Part shown: piece after piece, positions 34,988-48,549 of the stretch
How positions within the stretch are numbered: position 1 is the stretch's first letter
How the letters are laid out: the number at the start of each line of letters is the position of its first letter
Assembly (NCBI RefSeq): GCF_026210795.1
Contig: NC_089437.1
Coordinates: 1,178,001-1,242,000 of the forward strand
Length of the DNA: 64,000 nucleotides
Reading direction: 5' to 3'
Source of the DNA: Rhizophagus irregularis
Taxonomy: Eukaryota > Glomeromycota > Glomeromycetes > Glomerales > Glomeraceae
Position numbers and translations under genes: made by a program
Notes under the pieces: generated by a model
What the model saw: the letters and a program-made list of their open reading frames with translations, nothing else
Database searches by the model: none
What the model was told of the DNA's origin: nothing

Positions 34988-37900
34988 ATACATATATAAC
35001 CCAATTTAATTTTTCTTTATTTTTTTTTTTAGAATTAATTAATTCTTGTATATAATTTTGTATTTTTATTTTTATTTTTTTTTGTATATAATTTTTTTTT
35101 ATTTAGAAGACAAAAACTTGTAACTAATATTAATTTTTGGTTTTTTTTTTATAATTAATTTTAATAAATAATAAAAGTAATTAATTTTTTTTTTGGTCCT
35201 TCCTAAATTCTTTCTTTCTTTAAAAAAAAAAATATTTATTATTTATTTTATTTTATTTTATTTTATTTTATTTTTATTGTTGTTAAATTATTAAATTATT
35301 TGTCCCCCGTGGCGCAACATTGAATGTACGTTCTTGAAATACTCACTTTGATCCAAGCATTTTACGCCAAGTAGATCCTATTTAAAAAATATGTGTGATC
35401 GACAGGAGGGATCAAGAAGGACACATTTGGAATATCATATTTATTTTTTTACCATGTAAAAAAAGTAAATTGCTCAACAAGTCAACTTTTGGAGTTGTAA
35501 AAAAAAAAAAAAAAAAAATGATCAACATCCCAAACGGAAGTATATAAAAGGAAATAAAAGTAGCATTAAACCAGTAAAATCAATTTGATTAGATTATATT
35601 GTTAATTTATGCAAATTACCCCTTTTAATCAAGTACCAAAATAAACAAATAAGCGAAATTCCATTTAATTTGGATAATTCCGACATGTACTACGTAATTG
35701 TACTTAATTTACCAAAAATAAGCATCAGAGTTACAATTTAAATATTTTTTATTATTATGTAAATAAAATAATATATATGTGTATATAAATAAAAATAATA
35801 TGTTTGAATATAATAATTTTTTTTTTTAAAAAAAAATGATTTAATTTTCCTAAAGGAAAGATCATCGGACTTGACCGAATCAGGGATGAATCAATTAACC
35901 AATCAAGGTTAATTTTTTGAAATCTGAACCATTTTATAATTTTCTATAATTGGTTTAACTAGGAATTAACGAATCAAAATAATTAAAAATAATTTTATAT
36001 TAATCGATTTTGATTATACCATTGAAAATATAATGGATCAAATAAAATAATTTCGAGTAAATAACTCATTTAAAACGCGATTACGTTTCCCGATTTCCGG
36101 ATTAGGGCTAACCATTACGCCATAATTTATATCCGGTTGGTGAATTTTGATTAGTAATCCTTAAATTTTTCGAAAAAACGCGTGAAAAATAACCGGCCAA
36201 TTAAAATTAAGATAATTAAGATTTTAAAATGTTATATAAATTTGATGATGATGATGAAATTTTTTTTTAAATCTTTAATAAAAATGGAATATTATAATAA
36301 AATTTTAAACTCCGAATCGCGTCAATTCCGAGGATAAAACATTTTTATTCAATTATAACATTTTATTTCTCTCATCCCGAAAAAAAAAAAAAATATCTGA
36401 TAAGATTTAATCAATTATTACAATAATATAATAATAACAATAATAATAATAATAAAAAAAAATTTATCTCCTAATCAACTGATCAAAAAATATCTTCTAT
36501 ATGCGGTATCTTAATATTTTAGTTGTTTTTTAAAACTAAACTAGTTTCGGTTCAGTTACGCCAAAGTTTCGGCAAGTAACTACATTTATATTAACCTTAA
36601 TAAATATAGTTTCGGTTATTTGGCCAAAACTAGTTTCGGATGAAACCTTTTTCTGTAAATTTTTATTGGGAAACCAAATTCAGATTTGATCCTTATTGAT
36701 CCTTATTTGTTTACCAAAGTATTCCTTTTTCGTAATCCTAATAGTTACATTTCGATTGGTAATATCTTACTAATATACTACAACAGTAGTATGTAATAAT
36801 AATAATATCAACAATAATAATAACAATAATAATAATAATAATAATACAATATGTTACAATTGGATCAAAAAAAGTTACTGTACGTTCATAAATGTAAATA
36901 ATTTGTATAAATTCGCGTAATAAGGATAACTATGGAAAGTTAGGAATCGAAAATCAGTAGGGGTTATCAAGATTTTTACGCCCGAACATATAAATTTTTC
37001 AATTTATTATATACAACATTTTCTTCACGTAGACGACATAATAGTTTAAGGAGCGTAAAAATATCTGTGGAGTATAGGAATATAATAGGGATAATAGATT
37101 TTGTTATACGCGGATAATCCGACAATCCTTTCGGATAATCCCGTAGGTGAAAAAATAAAAAAAAAAAGCTTTGTATTCCTTATATTCGAACATGTTCGAC
37201 ATAGGGACACGCTATACTTCTTTGATACATGACATATTATACATACAATTCAGTATAGTTCTATTACATATTGTTTGTAAATGGTTAAATATTGGAAGAT
37301 CGACTTATGATGAACTATAATGAACCATATAAAGTTGTATTTACAAGTTAACGGAAATAATATCAATATCCCCCTTCCCCTATTACTCCATAAGTATTAA
37401 TAATATACTTATATTACGTAATGATATACATGTGATATTCGAATCCTTGTAATCATTGTATCATGAGAATTTCCATAATTGTTGAGATGTGTCTTTTTCT
37501 TTTTAATAATGAGGAGGCTTTATTATCTGTTGTCGATTTTCTGATAGGTCGTTACACTATTATTACAAATCGGGAAATATTGAGCCCCATCGCAAAATCG
37601 CAGCCAATTCCCTCAACTTCTCTTTATTTATTGATTACGTTCTTATTCATTCTTAGATGTTGAGTCTATATTCTCATTTAATATATTTATTTATTTTAAA
37701 ATCTTGATTTTAAAAATAAACAAATATCATTATTTTTAACATATGATTTTTGATTTCTGCCGGAAAATCAATCTCCCCAAAAAGTTTCCAAATAAGTAAT
37801 AATAATTATTATCTATGAAAAAAAAATTTTCTTAAACTGTGTGTTACAATTGAATCGAAACTAAAAAAGATCATTATAATAATCAAATTTATTTATTTAT

Positions 37901-39078
37901 TTTTTGTTCTTTTTTTGTAAATGATTTATCCTTACGTAATTCGTCATTTTATTACATTTTTTAAAATCGACGTCTTATGTCATCCTCATTAATTGTAATT
38001 GGTTTATTGATTAATACGCAATCTTATTGTTAATAAGATCTTTTTTGCTTTTCCGCGTAACAAATTTATATTTGATCACAGCAAAAAATTATCTTATTAA
38101 GATTCTATAAAAATGGTTAGGCTATTATATACTCTAAAAAAAATGATTTAGAATACCTTATTCAGTTTAGTGTTAGCTGTCAAAATTTCACAAGAAATCA
38201 GGAAACGATCATTTCGTTTATCATATTGAAGATTCTTTTAAAAAAAAAAAGTACCGGGTAACCATCGGGTTTTACGTTTGATTCTATAATAAAATAATTA
38301 GTCTCCTGAAATTAACAAATTAAGAAATTTTATTTCTGATCTTCTTTCCCGTAACTTTAAACAGTCATCTTTTCTATAATGTATGTGGCATTCATAGTTA
38401 TTTCTGAAGGCGCGGAAGCGGGGTGATCGCAATCCAATAAATTTTATCAAGAGAAATTACGTTTTAATAATGTTGTACTTATATACCATAGTAATCCCTA
38501 TTTTGGATATTTATTATAACTATCGTATGATGTAATATCGATTCAAATTCTTGATGTTCTCATTCGAAATAATTAATTATAATTTAATAACAGATGTTAC
38601 AATTAATTTTTATAATACATTTCATATTACCCGGATTTTATTATATCCGTCGATTCAAATATGATGGTTACACCATTATTTACTTTATTTGGAAATGTCT
38701 ATAGAGCTTTTTACGATAAATTTCGTAATTATCGGGAATTTGTTATTTTACTCCTTGCCAAGAGAGCAGCAAGATTTGTTACACCGTAATTCATAATAAA
38801 ACAATACTGCTGTTGTGCTCAGACCAATGCTCCGAATCAATTTTTTTTCTAAAGCTTTGCCGGGTTTTACCGAATGGACAGATTTTCATTCAATGGTATG
38901 ATATACCGTAAGCGGTAATTTATTTATTTATTATTATTATTATTATTTTTTTTTTCAAAACACATATGAATATTAAAGTTCACATATGAATAAGTGATGT
39001 GAAACCGTTTAACCCACAGTTCGGAATCGAATGGTTTAGCTACCGCTGTTTTCGACTATTTACTGCGGTCGGTTAAAT

Positions 39079-39173
39079 CCGAAATCCCGACATCCGAAAT
39101 CCCGATATCCAAAAGTCCGAAAGTCCGAAAATCAGAAAGTCCCAAAGTCCGAAACTCCGAAACTCCGAAACTC
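39079..39173 (+). repeat. ~9-base minisatellite (AAGTCCGAA family)
   Basis: About ten variable copies of an 8-11 base unit (GAAATCCCGA, AAGTCCGAA, ACTCCGAA) in a row. The unit is GC-richer than the context. Confidence 0.85.
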
Positions 39174-42035
39174 TTAGCGAATGTTAGGAAACTTTCGAAA
39201 TTGGCTGCGAGAAAACTATAAAAGTTTCAGCAAGGGGCTTTATATTTTCGGACAATACCTGAACCTATACTATATTTTTAGAACAGTTACCGACGCTTGC
39301 ACGTGACCAGCCACGTGTTATAATATGTTTGTGCGTACACATGCATAGAAACTGGTATTTTTCCGGGCTGTTATGAAATGAATTGGAGAAGTAGGTATGA
39401 CGGGAAGCATTTTTTAATGTTATAATTACGTTGGCTATCATGGATTTATTACAGTATTCATTTTTCAATTTTCCGGCAGGTTCGATTAGCCGAATATCGA
39501 CAAGACGGAACTCGGTATCAAAATTTGCCGACATCCCAAAATTTGGTGTAAAAAATTTGGAGGCCTAAACCAGTTTCGGCTTGGGGCTGAACCTCTAATT
39601 TATCGTAAAAATATGGTTTGGGTTTAGGCTTTGCTAAAATTAAAAGCTTGGCAAAATTGGTGGCGCAATACCAGTGAATGAACATGTTTGTTTTTGACAC
39701 AACTTTTTTAAATCTTTTCAGTAGAATCCATGCAAAAGTCGATCTCCGGCAAAAAGTTAAAGACGTGAAAATTTTACTCGTAAAAAATTTTGCGTTAATG
39801 CGAGTGAATTCCGTAAAAATACATTTAATAATTTTTCACCACCATGGTTATTTAATCAGATTTGTTTTTCAATTTACATTTTATTTGTAAATGCTAGTTA
39901 CCCAAATTTTTTGATTTTTTTTAATTTCTCGAAATTTTAAAATTAATTAGTTACTTTAATTTTCTTAATATTTCATATTTTTAGATTTTTAATTTAAAAT
40001 TTATGATTTAAAATTTATGCAGTAATCCTTTTAATATATATTATTGCTCTATTAGGAACGACACTTTGGTCCAGATGTAATACCGTAAATAATTTTTGAA
40101 ATTTAGTAAGAAAAATATATATGTTTTTTTATCAAAATATGTTTATAGCTTATCAAGTATAAATTACGTAAATTACGTAAATTGCAAAAAATTTTATATC
40201 TTACATTACTGTCGCTAAAATAGCTGTTGGAGAAATGATCCTATCGAAGAAACGTTTGGTCAATAAAATTATTGTCGGTGTAAGGGGCATATGAGACGAA
40301 ATTTTAGGATAATATATTTTTATTCCCTCAAGAATCTATGTTTCTTTTTTAAACTTTATTATATTTGCATAATTACTTGATAGAGGAATTGTAAAATTAT
40401 GTCAATATTATTCATTTAGCTGATAATAATCAAAGGTATAAATGATAAAAATACAATCTGAGATATTTCCATTATATTGTATCTCCTTGATTAATGTTAT
40501 GACCCTGTAATGTTTCTATTAATACTATTTTTTTTTTTTGAATCATATATTTCATGAATATTAGGCTACATTTAATAATAATCAAATCACAGAATAAATA
40601 TTTTACAAGGATGGTTCAGTTGTAAGAAGCATCTTTTAATTAATATGAATCTATTAACAATTAAGAATGAGATTATAAGAAAAAATATTTTTTTTTGAGC
40701 GGCAATGTTGTGAATTTGTAAAATGAGTATTTTTAGATCAAAAAAAATTTGATATTCTTTTTATTATTGACACATATCATTTTTATTTTGAGAAACTACG
40801 TAATTAAACATTAAGAATGTTTTACTTTATCGTTAACATTTATTAATATTTCTTAGTTAATAATACTCTCCCTATTTACGTTTAATTTTAATTTTTGTAA
40901 AAAAAATTTTATCCGTAATTTCTGTAATTTCTGTAAAATCTCCGTGAATATGATGTATTTACGGAAAAATAACTAAAAATCTAGGCAACTTGAATAATTT
41001 CCATGAATATGATATGATATATTACGAAAATAACATGGAATAAAAAACATGGGATAAATTTTTATAAACTATTTTCACTCATAAAGCGCAAAAAAAAAAA
41101 AAAAAATTTGAATTTAGATATGATAAAATTATTTTAAACATTAGTGATGAAAAAATAATTTAGAAATTATTAAGTTATACAATTTAGCCTTAACGTTCGA
41201 AGGATCAGAAGAGATCGGTGTTAATAATCATGAAATTTTGAAAAGTTGAAGAGGGAATTTTTTTTTTTTTTTTTTGGTATAAAAGCATGAACTTTGAAGG
41301 GAGGACGAATATGATTGTTTAAATTTAAAGATTGGAAGGACATCAAGCAAAAAAAAACCGATTATCAAACTTGTATTATTGACTTATTATTCCTTTTATT
41401 TTGAACCAATCAAGAAAGAATTCGTGCGTGATTATAATGAAATTTATGTATGTATTATAATTATTTTGCACATTGTAAAACGTTATAGTGCGATGATGTG
41501 ACCGTACGAAACAAAAAAACTACTATCCAATATCGAAATTCTTTTTTAAAAAAAAAAAACGTTCGTAAAAAGTTCAATTTTTAAAAACATTTTTTAAAAT
41601 TTAATATACATGATATAAATATTCACGATATAGGTTTTCCAAAAAGCCTTTACACAATTATAGCTAGTTTATTTAACAAGTACGACTAAAAGACACACAC
41701 CGACGCCACTTTTATCACGGCGCCTCCTTACTGCGCCTCAATTTTAAATTATCGTAGTAATATTTTTTTCAAGGCGAATTCTCATTATTTAATTTCAAAT
41801 TTCAGTATAATGAATTAAATTAATTCAATAAATAGTACAAATATATAACTTTTTTTTTTTTGAAAAAGAAAATGATATATAGAATAAATATTTTCAAAAG
41901 ATACTAATGTTGGAAAAATGGCTATCGGCAAAATGGTGATTCATTTTGGAAACAAGTCGGCAAAAGTTGAAGACGGTAAATTTTATGTCAGTAAAACAGG
42001 TATCGGTAAAATTGGTTAATACGAGGTTCATATAA

Positions 42036-42490
42036 TTTACAATTGTTTTCATAAGTTACGGGACACTCGGCTCTTGCCGAAAGTAACTCGGTGACACCCA
42101 TCATTTTTACTCCGTGCCGAGAGAAACTCGGTAAGATTCGGTATAGCTCAGAATAAAATAAAAACTACAGTCCAGTGTTCCAAATCTATCTAACAATATA
42201 GTTTTTTACCTTATTCTGAACTTACCGAGTTTTAGCGAATGTACCGACAAAAAATTTTATCCGTTATTTATGCAAGCCTTTCACGGATCCATTTACAGAA
42301 AATGAAAATTATTTCGTCATTAATTCCAACACCCCCTGTGAAAAAAAGTCGATCCGCTTTTTTATATTCCATCTTCTTTTCCATAAAGGGTTCATATTTC
42401 TCCTAAATCAGCTGTAAAGTTTTACCGAGTATTGCCGAATGTTTGAGCATGCGATTTTGTGTCCCGTAACTTATGAAAAACAACTGTAAA
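42036..42490. mobile_element. TACGGGACA-family MITE, copy 1 (455 bases)
   Basis: The ends are TTTACAATTGTTTTCATAAG and the complement of TTTACAGTTGTTTTTCATAA, both running into TTACGGGACAC. Inside are CCGAGAGAAACTCGGTAAGA and CTCAGAATAAAATAAAA, shared with copy 3, and several inverted ACTCGG/CCGAGT words. No transposase frame. Confidence 0.8.
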
Positions 42491-42611
42491 CATATAAATT
42501 AACCGAAATTGATGTATGCAAATTTTAGTGCAAATATCAACTCTCCGTATGAGCCGATATGACGAACATATCCGCCGATAGGCGATATAACGAATATTCC
42601 AGTTTTTACAG

Positions 42612-42790
42612 TAATATACGGGACACTCAGCAAATTTTAAAGAACTCGGAAATATTCGGTAAAGCTTGACGTAAAATAAAAATTATACGCTAATTTTTGG
42701 AGTAATATTCCGAGAATGGTGGTATAATTTTATCTTATTTTGAGCTTTACCGAATATTTCCGAGTTCTGCTAAGTGTCCCGTACATTATG
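42612..42790. mobile_element. TACGGGACA-family MITE, copy 2 (179 bases)
   Basis: Terminal TAATATACGGGACACTCAGC pairs with complemented CATAATGTACGGGACACTTA at the other end. A second inner pair, AGAACTCGGAAATATTCGGT, lies on both sides, so most of the element can fold into one long hairpin. Confidence 0.8.
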
Positions 42791-42914
42791 AAATCAGTTT
42801 TACAGTAAAGAACTTGATTGGTTGATTCGTTATAACTAGGGTATTTGATCGGTTAAAAACTCACGGGCTCGTTCAGTTATATCGAGAGAGCTGACGGCTG
42901 ACTATATATAATAA

Positions 42915-43680
42915 TTAATTCGTGATCCGTCTCCGAACCAGTGAAAACTACTAATAAATTTCGGGGAACTGGTTTTACAAATTAATTACTTAAATGGCTT
43001 TTGAGCTGATTTGCCCAGAATTTTTTTTTTTTAAGTGTTATATAATAATGTTCTGGGTATATTGAATGATAAATTTGCATCGTCAAATATTAATATCACA
43101 AGTTTGATCAACATATACTTGCCATTTAAGGCTACGTTGTTATACAAATTGGCGATATTGCCTAAATAGTAACCAGCCAAATTTGTATTATAACCCGGCT
43201 GAAAAATAGTGTAACCAATTGCTTAAAACCGAGGTCCATCAAAAATTTTTACATTGAACGATTAGTTAAAAAATTTTTTCTTTAGCGACGCTGGATTCCG
43301 GCCTTTAAAAATGCCATAATTATTCAATACAAGAGGTGTAACAATCACAAAATTGATATTTTTTTATTAAGATGTTATTTATTTGCTGGTAAATAATTTA
43401 TTTAAAGGTTATAAACAAGAAAAAACAAAAAAAAAGTATTAAAATTATTTATTTCTATTAAACACAGGTCGTACTATATTTTGCTTATATTGAGTGGTGT
43501 ATCTAGTAATTTTGCAGTTCTTCTAAACTTCTTTTCTCTAATAATTTGTAAGTTCATTTCACATTTCCTGCGTGCTATATCTATTGCTCTTATCTGAATT
43601 TCCCACTAAATTAATTTGCAAAATAATTCCCCAAAATGTATTAGTAGATTTCACTGGTTTGGAGACGGATCACGAATTAA
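42915..43680. mobile_element. 766-base element with ~74-base terminal inverted repeats
   Basis: The left end TTAATTCGTGATCCGTCTCC and the complement of the right end are identical over the first 20 bases and match with about eight differences over roughly 74. The interior is AT-rich and non-coding, and holds an inner pair of related words (TTATACAAATTGGCGATATT against AGCCAAATTTGTATTATAAC). It is a non-autonomous foldback or long-TIR element. No clear target duplication was identified. Confidence 0.75.
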
Positions 43681-44680
43681 AGGTGCTTTTCAGAAAAGTT
43701 AGAAGCAAATCCCTCAATTACTCCAAACTTATCTTCACATAAAATGCAGTTATTATTAATTTCATTACTTTCCCTATATCAAAATTGTATTGATATAATA
43801 AATAATTTATAATACTATGATTTATTAAGATGTTTTACAGTATATTGAAATTTAAAAAATTCAAACAATTGAAAAAAAAATCAATAATTTAAAAGGCGAC
43901 AAAAAATTTTTAGACCAAGTTAATATTAATTTAAAGCAATGCACTATTTCATTTTATATTCGGTTTTTTTACATTGATTAAATTTTAAATTCGAATAAAA
44001 AAATTATAGTCGGTCGAATATTATCGTCGCTGTTTTCAGAATTGTGCAAATTACCTAAAATATAATTACCAGATTACAGATTACAGGACAATTCCTGGAC
44101 AAAAATCGGACAATATATCCAGTATAAATCGTCCAATCAAAATCAGTAATCACAGTCACAACGGGATTACGGTAATACAGTATATACGGACAGATGATTT
44201 TCCCTAACACCATTTTGCTGCTGACATTCATTTTACCAACATGAAAACTTACCTGGCCTTATTTCACTGAAATGCCATTTTACCGACATAAAAAATTACT
44301 CGACTTGCCATTTCATCGAAAATTATTTACTGTAAATAATGTAAATAAATAAATTTTCATTTAGTTGCGCCTCGCTTCTTGTTGTATCTTAATTATTTTA
44401 AGTAAAATTTTACTGCTCTTAAAAAAAAAATTATAAGCTTATTTACTTTCAAATTGCAAATAATAAAATAATAAAATTAAATTTATTCAATAGATAACTT
44501 CCGATTTTTCAAATTTTGTAAAAAAAAATTAGTAATCTAATAAATAGTTATTATTCGGTGAAACCATTTTTTGCTTTTTATTAATTAGATAATGATAAAT
44601 TCAAAATAAATATATATACTTTTTAATTACATATAATAAAAATAAATAATTAGAAAAATAAATCAAAAAAACTTTACATT

Positions 44681-44855
44681 TGATTTCATAATATACGGGA
44701 CACCCATCACTCCATGCCGAGAGAAACTCGGTAAGATTCGATATAACTCAGAATAAAATAAAAGCTATACCTGCTCCGAATCTAACAATTCTAACAATAT
44801 AGTTTTAACTTATTCTGAACTTTTCCGAATAGATGTCCCATATATTATGAAATCA
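44681..44855. mobile_element. TACGGGACA-family MITE, copy 3 (175 bases)
   Basis: Ends TGATTTCATAATATACGGGA and complemented TGATTTCATAATATATGGGA differ at one position. The interior matches copy 1 (CCGAGAGAAACTCGGTAAGA, then CTCAGAATAAAATAAAA). Confidence 0.85.
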
Positions 44856-44915
44856 GCAGTAAGCAAAATTTCATGATGTTGATCATGTCGGTAAAATGGC
44901 GCAAGTCAGTAAAAG

Positions 44916-45035
44916 AGGTGTCGGTATAACAGGTGTCGGTATAACAGGTGTCGGTATAACAGGTATCGGTATAACGGGTATCGGTATAACAGGTATCGGT
45001 ATAACAGGTATCGGTATAACAGGTATCGGTAAAAT
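44916..45035. repeat. 15-base minisatellite, 8 copies
   Basis: Eight copies of AGGTATCGGTATAAC (the first three with GTGTCGG, the fifth starting GGG, the last ending AAAAT). Because 15 is a multiple of three, every frame stays open, giving spurious pentapeptide frames on both strands. Flanking GTCGGTAAAATGG words suggest the unit grew from a dispersed GGTATCGGTAAAA motif, also seen at 42000. Confidence 0.95.
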
Positions 45036-45871
45036 GAATGAATACGATCACAACTTACACAAAAATTATTAATTAATAATAGGGTAATCGTTTGCATCGT
45101 TTGCATATTATTATTATGTATTTTATAAATATTATATGAAAAGTGATGTAATGCATACAAATATGAAAAAAATCTTAAGTTTATTTAGGGTTTCAAGTCC
45201 AAATATCAATATAGTTTATATATATATATATGGATTACGCCAATGTACATAAATTTTATTATTACATACATTTTTGTTTTTAAGGTACAAATTCTTGAAA
45301 AAAAAAGGGTTCTTAATTTTTTTTTTTAAAAAAAAGGTCTAAATTAGATTTTCAGAACAAAAGCGAAGAACTAGTAATATTAATTAAATGCTTAAAAATT
45401 ATTTTCTTTTCTGCGCCACAGGAAAATATCATTTACACGCTCGAAATACTCGAAATAAAATTTAAAAATAAAAATGCATATTTAATTTACAAGCTAACCA
45501 AGTCAAAATCAATAATTGGTAAATCAAAGTAATACAAAATCTGTTCAAAGATCCAATCTACTGGGAAATGAAAAATAAGAGCCACATTGCATTAAATTAA
45601 AAATCTATAATAATATATCGGATCGGTAAGATCCAAGGATCTTCTTCATTAGTTACTAACGTTGTACTAGTAAACGAATATTTGTAAGACAGGAAATTTT
45701 TTTAAAAAAAAGGTTATATCATAAATGGTAAATTAATTAATTTATTATTATTATTATACAAAAATTCAAGTATAAACAATTTGAACGTCGTTTAAACTTA
45801 AAATAATTAAAATAATTAAAATAAATATAAATAAATAAACAAATATTTTTACTATATTTATTTTTTATCTT
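45036..45871. other. Intergenic, 3' side of the alginate-lyase gene
   Basis: AT-rich DNA with a poly-T/poly-A hairpin at 45298-45335. Nothing else recognised. Confidence 0.5.
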
Positions 45872-47275
45872 TTAATCTATACAAGACCATAATAATCTAT
45901 TAGTCATTAAAGACCAAACACAAAGATAATTATCTTCAAAATCAAGATTCTTTTCAATTTGTTCCAATTTAGCTTTAGGTCTTAAAATTAGTAAAGCTTG
46001 TAAATATTTTTCATCAGCCCAAGTAACGTAACTTAATTCTAAAATTTTTACAAAATCGTTTAATTCAAAATCTCCAATATTTTGAAATGGCCAATCTTTA
46101 CCATCATTAAGAGCGTAATATAAGATATAATCTACAGCTTTTTTAAGTGTTTGACCATCATTACCAACATAAGTCCAAGCATCATTATAACCGTAATGAT
46201 CAGCTCTCTCAGCCAATAAGAATAATGCTTGTAAATTAAATATAGAATAATGCCAACTTAACATTCTTCGAGTTTCGAAAGGTTGTTCACCAGATGGTAA
46301 TATTCCTATATTTATTCTATTTATAAGAGCTTGTTTGGAATAAGTTCTTGCTTGTTCATCATGTCCCAAAAATGATAAAATAAAAGTTACTTGTACATCA
46401 TAATGAGTACCATGATTATTAAATCCATCTTCTTTGGCTTTTATTCCTATAGGAGAAGTTGTTAACCAAGTATAATATTCTGAAAACCATCGACGTAATT
46501 TTTTTTCTATAACAAAATTCCATTTTGATGATGAACGCATTAATGGTATCGATTGTAACATTCTAAATACTGGTCTTATATCTAATACACCTGTTCTTCT
46601 ACCAATAATATCACCTTTTCTAAACCCTGCATAATTTAAATTTGGATTCATTCTAGTTTTTTCATCAATAAACCATTCATTGATTCTATATAAAGCTTTT
46701 TCAACGTAAGAATTATTATTTGTAAAAAAATAAGCGAATCCTAAATTTCCAATTTCTTTAAATAAATCACGCATTAAAGTATAATCTGGTATTGTATAAA
46801 TTTCGGGATTTTCTATACCATCAATTCTAATATAAGGTAATCCATTAGGTTTATCAGGATTTGGCCAAAAATATCTTGAAAGTGACATATAATCATGTGG
46901 ATCATTTGATGGTGGTAAGGAATTTTTTAATGTAACTGAATAAACTGTATTATTTAAAACTATTTTATCTGCTAATTCTATTAATTTAATTAACATTTCA
47001 TGATGTTGTTGTCTTAATATTTCAAGATAATTTATATAATATTCTCCACTTATATAAACTTTACTATTTCCTGTTTCATCAGTTAATATTTCAAATTTTT
47101 CTGTCGTATCGGAATCGACTTGTTTATCATCTTGTGTTTTTGATACGTACGAATTTGTTAAAGAGATTGGTTGTAAACTTGTTACTTCTTGTTGTGCCAA
47201 AGATGTCCAAAAGGAATATGATAAAAATAAACACAAAATCAAAAGAATTGTTAATATATTTATATTATTAACCAT
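45872..47275 (-). CDS. Secreted alginate-lyase-family (PL5-like) protein
   Basis: A single uninterrupted frame of 467 codons. Residues 1-28 are a hydrophobic signal peptide (TILLILCLFLSY, then a small-residue SLAQQ site). The alginate_lyase domain of alpha/alpha-toroid polysaccharide lyases spans about residues 90-410. It shows the conserved SNDPHDYMSLSRYFWPNPDK, GLPYIRIDGIENPE, EKTRMNPNLNYA and GFNNHGTHYDVQ blocks. The NNH motif (His about 288) and the later SWHYSIF (Tyr about 343) sit where the catalytic Asn/His and Tyr of PL5 enzymes lie. Such proteins cleave 1,4-linked uronic-acid polysaccharides by beta-elimination; the true substrate in a fungus is unknown and may be a cell-wall or plant/bacterial polymer. 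It is unusual here in having no intron. It stands alone between repeat blocks. Confidence 0.85.
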   Translation of the reverse strand: MVNNINILTILLILCLFLSYSFWTSLAQQEVTSLQPISLTNSYVSKTQDDKQVDSDTTEKFEILTDETGNSKVYISGEYYINYLEILRQQHHEMLIKLIELADKIVLNNTVYSVTLKNSLPPSNDPHDYMSLSRYFWPNPDKPNGLPYIRIDGIENPEIYTIPDYTLMRDLFKEIGNLGFAYFFTNNNSYVEKALYRINEWFIDEKTRMNPNLNYAGFRKGDIIGRRTGVLDIRPVFRMLQSIPLMRSSSKWNFVIEKKLRRWFSEYYTWLTTSPIGIKAKEDGFNNHGTHYDVQVTFILSFLGHDEQARTYSKQALINRINIGILPSGEQPFETRRMLSWHYSIFNLQALFLLAERADHYGYNDAWTYVGNDGQTLKKAVDYILYYALNDGKDWPFQNIGDFELNDFVKILELSYVTWADEKYLQALLILRPKAKLEQIEKNLDFEDNYLCVWSLMTNRLLWSCID

Positions 47276-48500
47276 TTTTTTATTTTATTCTATTATATAT
47301 ATTATATATTTTGTTTTTTTTTAAAAAAAAAATAAAAAAAAGTTTTTTATTATAATAAAAAAGTTATCAAAGGAATGAATATAGTGAATGAATATTGGAA
47401 TGAGTAGTAAGGAATGATGAAAAGGATGAAGGAAAACGAAAGGACGAAAGGATTAAGAGTCGTGAATAAAAAATATCGTGTTTAATAAATAATTCGATAT
47501 TCGCATATTCGCATATTTGTATATTTTGCATAAACAACCAATCATTTAATAAGGTCTAAATATAAATTCTTAAAAATGTCTTAATAAGGAAATAATTTAT
47601 GATAGAATTCTAGAAATTGACATAAGTGGCGCAGTACGCAAAACATATTAAATTCTAGAATTACACGAAATTTATTAATGTAACGTGAATGTCATATGAA
47701 TTTTTACACGCCATTTATCCTTACATGGTCTTTTCGGGCGAAACTAACTGAATTTGAAACGTTTCGCTTCATGTTTCTTTTCGTCCAGTATTAGGCTGAA
47801 ACTCATGATGCGTAATGTTAATGTTGCGTGATGATTGGTTATAAATATTACATCATTAACATCTATAATACTTTCAAATTTACGGCGTAATGCTTAAAAC
47901 CATTGTCTTTGTTCCCTTCTTGACTAAATATCCGAGTTTACATACACATTCCATAACTTTGATATTAAACTTTTTTTATCTAATCACTGGACTTTGTCTA
48001 AACCTAAAATATTGTAGTACCTTTAGGTTACGCTCACGCTTTTAGAATTATTTTCGGGTAATTCGTGAATATATAGCAGTATAGGGAAGTTCGGCGTTCT
48101 GTTATGAGTTTGGTTGGATAATAATAATAATATTGTAACATTTAATTGTGTAACATTTGATTTTGTTGAACCGATATGGTTAATATCAATCGAGAGAAGT
48201 GATTTCTAACAAAGTTTATGTATAACATGATCTGCACTAGCCGTAAATATAGATATGTACGTCACTTCGTGACGTCCATACAATATCCATATAATAATAA
48301 ATGACAATTTTTATTATGTATTAATAAATACTAGTTATACTTTGTCCTTCTCAAAAGTCCTAATCCACTCAAAAAATTTTACAAATCGGATTATCAAAAG
48401 TTGAAAGTGTATTGAAAGATAAGAAAAAGCGCACTCGGAAAAAAGAATAAAATATTTTTACTAAATTTTTTTTTTTTCAGTCCATTATATTTCAATGAAT
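47276..48500. other. Upstream region of the alginate-lyase gene
   Basis: The first bases upstream (47280-47340) are poly-T/poly-A. A short inverted repeat GTCACTTCGTGAC lies at about 48260. No gene is seen; the region should carry the promoter of the minus-strand lyase gene. Confidence 0.4.
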
Positions 48501-48549
48501 GTTAATTAAGTTTTAGTGTTAACCTTTCAATGATGTTAATATTTTCAGG

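Larger units (their letters stand above)
30194..42035. other. 12-kb gene desert
   Basis: No open frame here has a recognisable domain, and none exceeds about 90 codons. Small protein-like patches, such as FINQVNSNYGRKVAKIL with DTLDGQPPPSGVNAVRNIGF in a neighbouring frame near 33120-33260, are broken and unassigned. Repeated GTTTCGG and GCCGA/CGGCAAAAT words near 36530-36650, 39530-39780 and 41930-42020 look like remnants of dispersed inverted-repeat elements. Simple repeats inside are listed separately. Confidence 0.5.

Noticed and set aside
44845-45160. Minus-strand frames rich in repeated CYTDT or YRYLL
   Set aside because: They are readings of a 15-base minisatellite; a unit divisible by three keeps all frames open.
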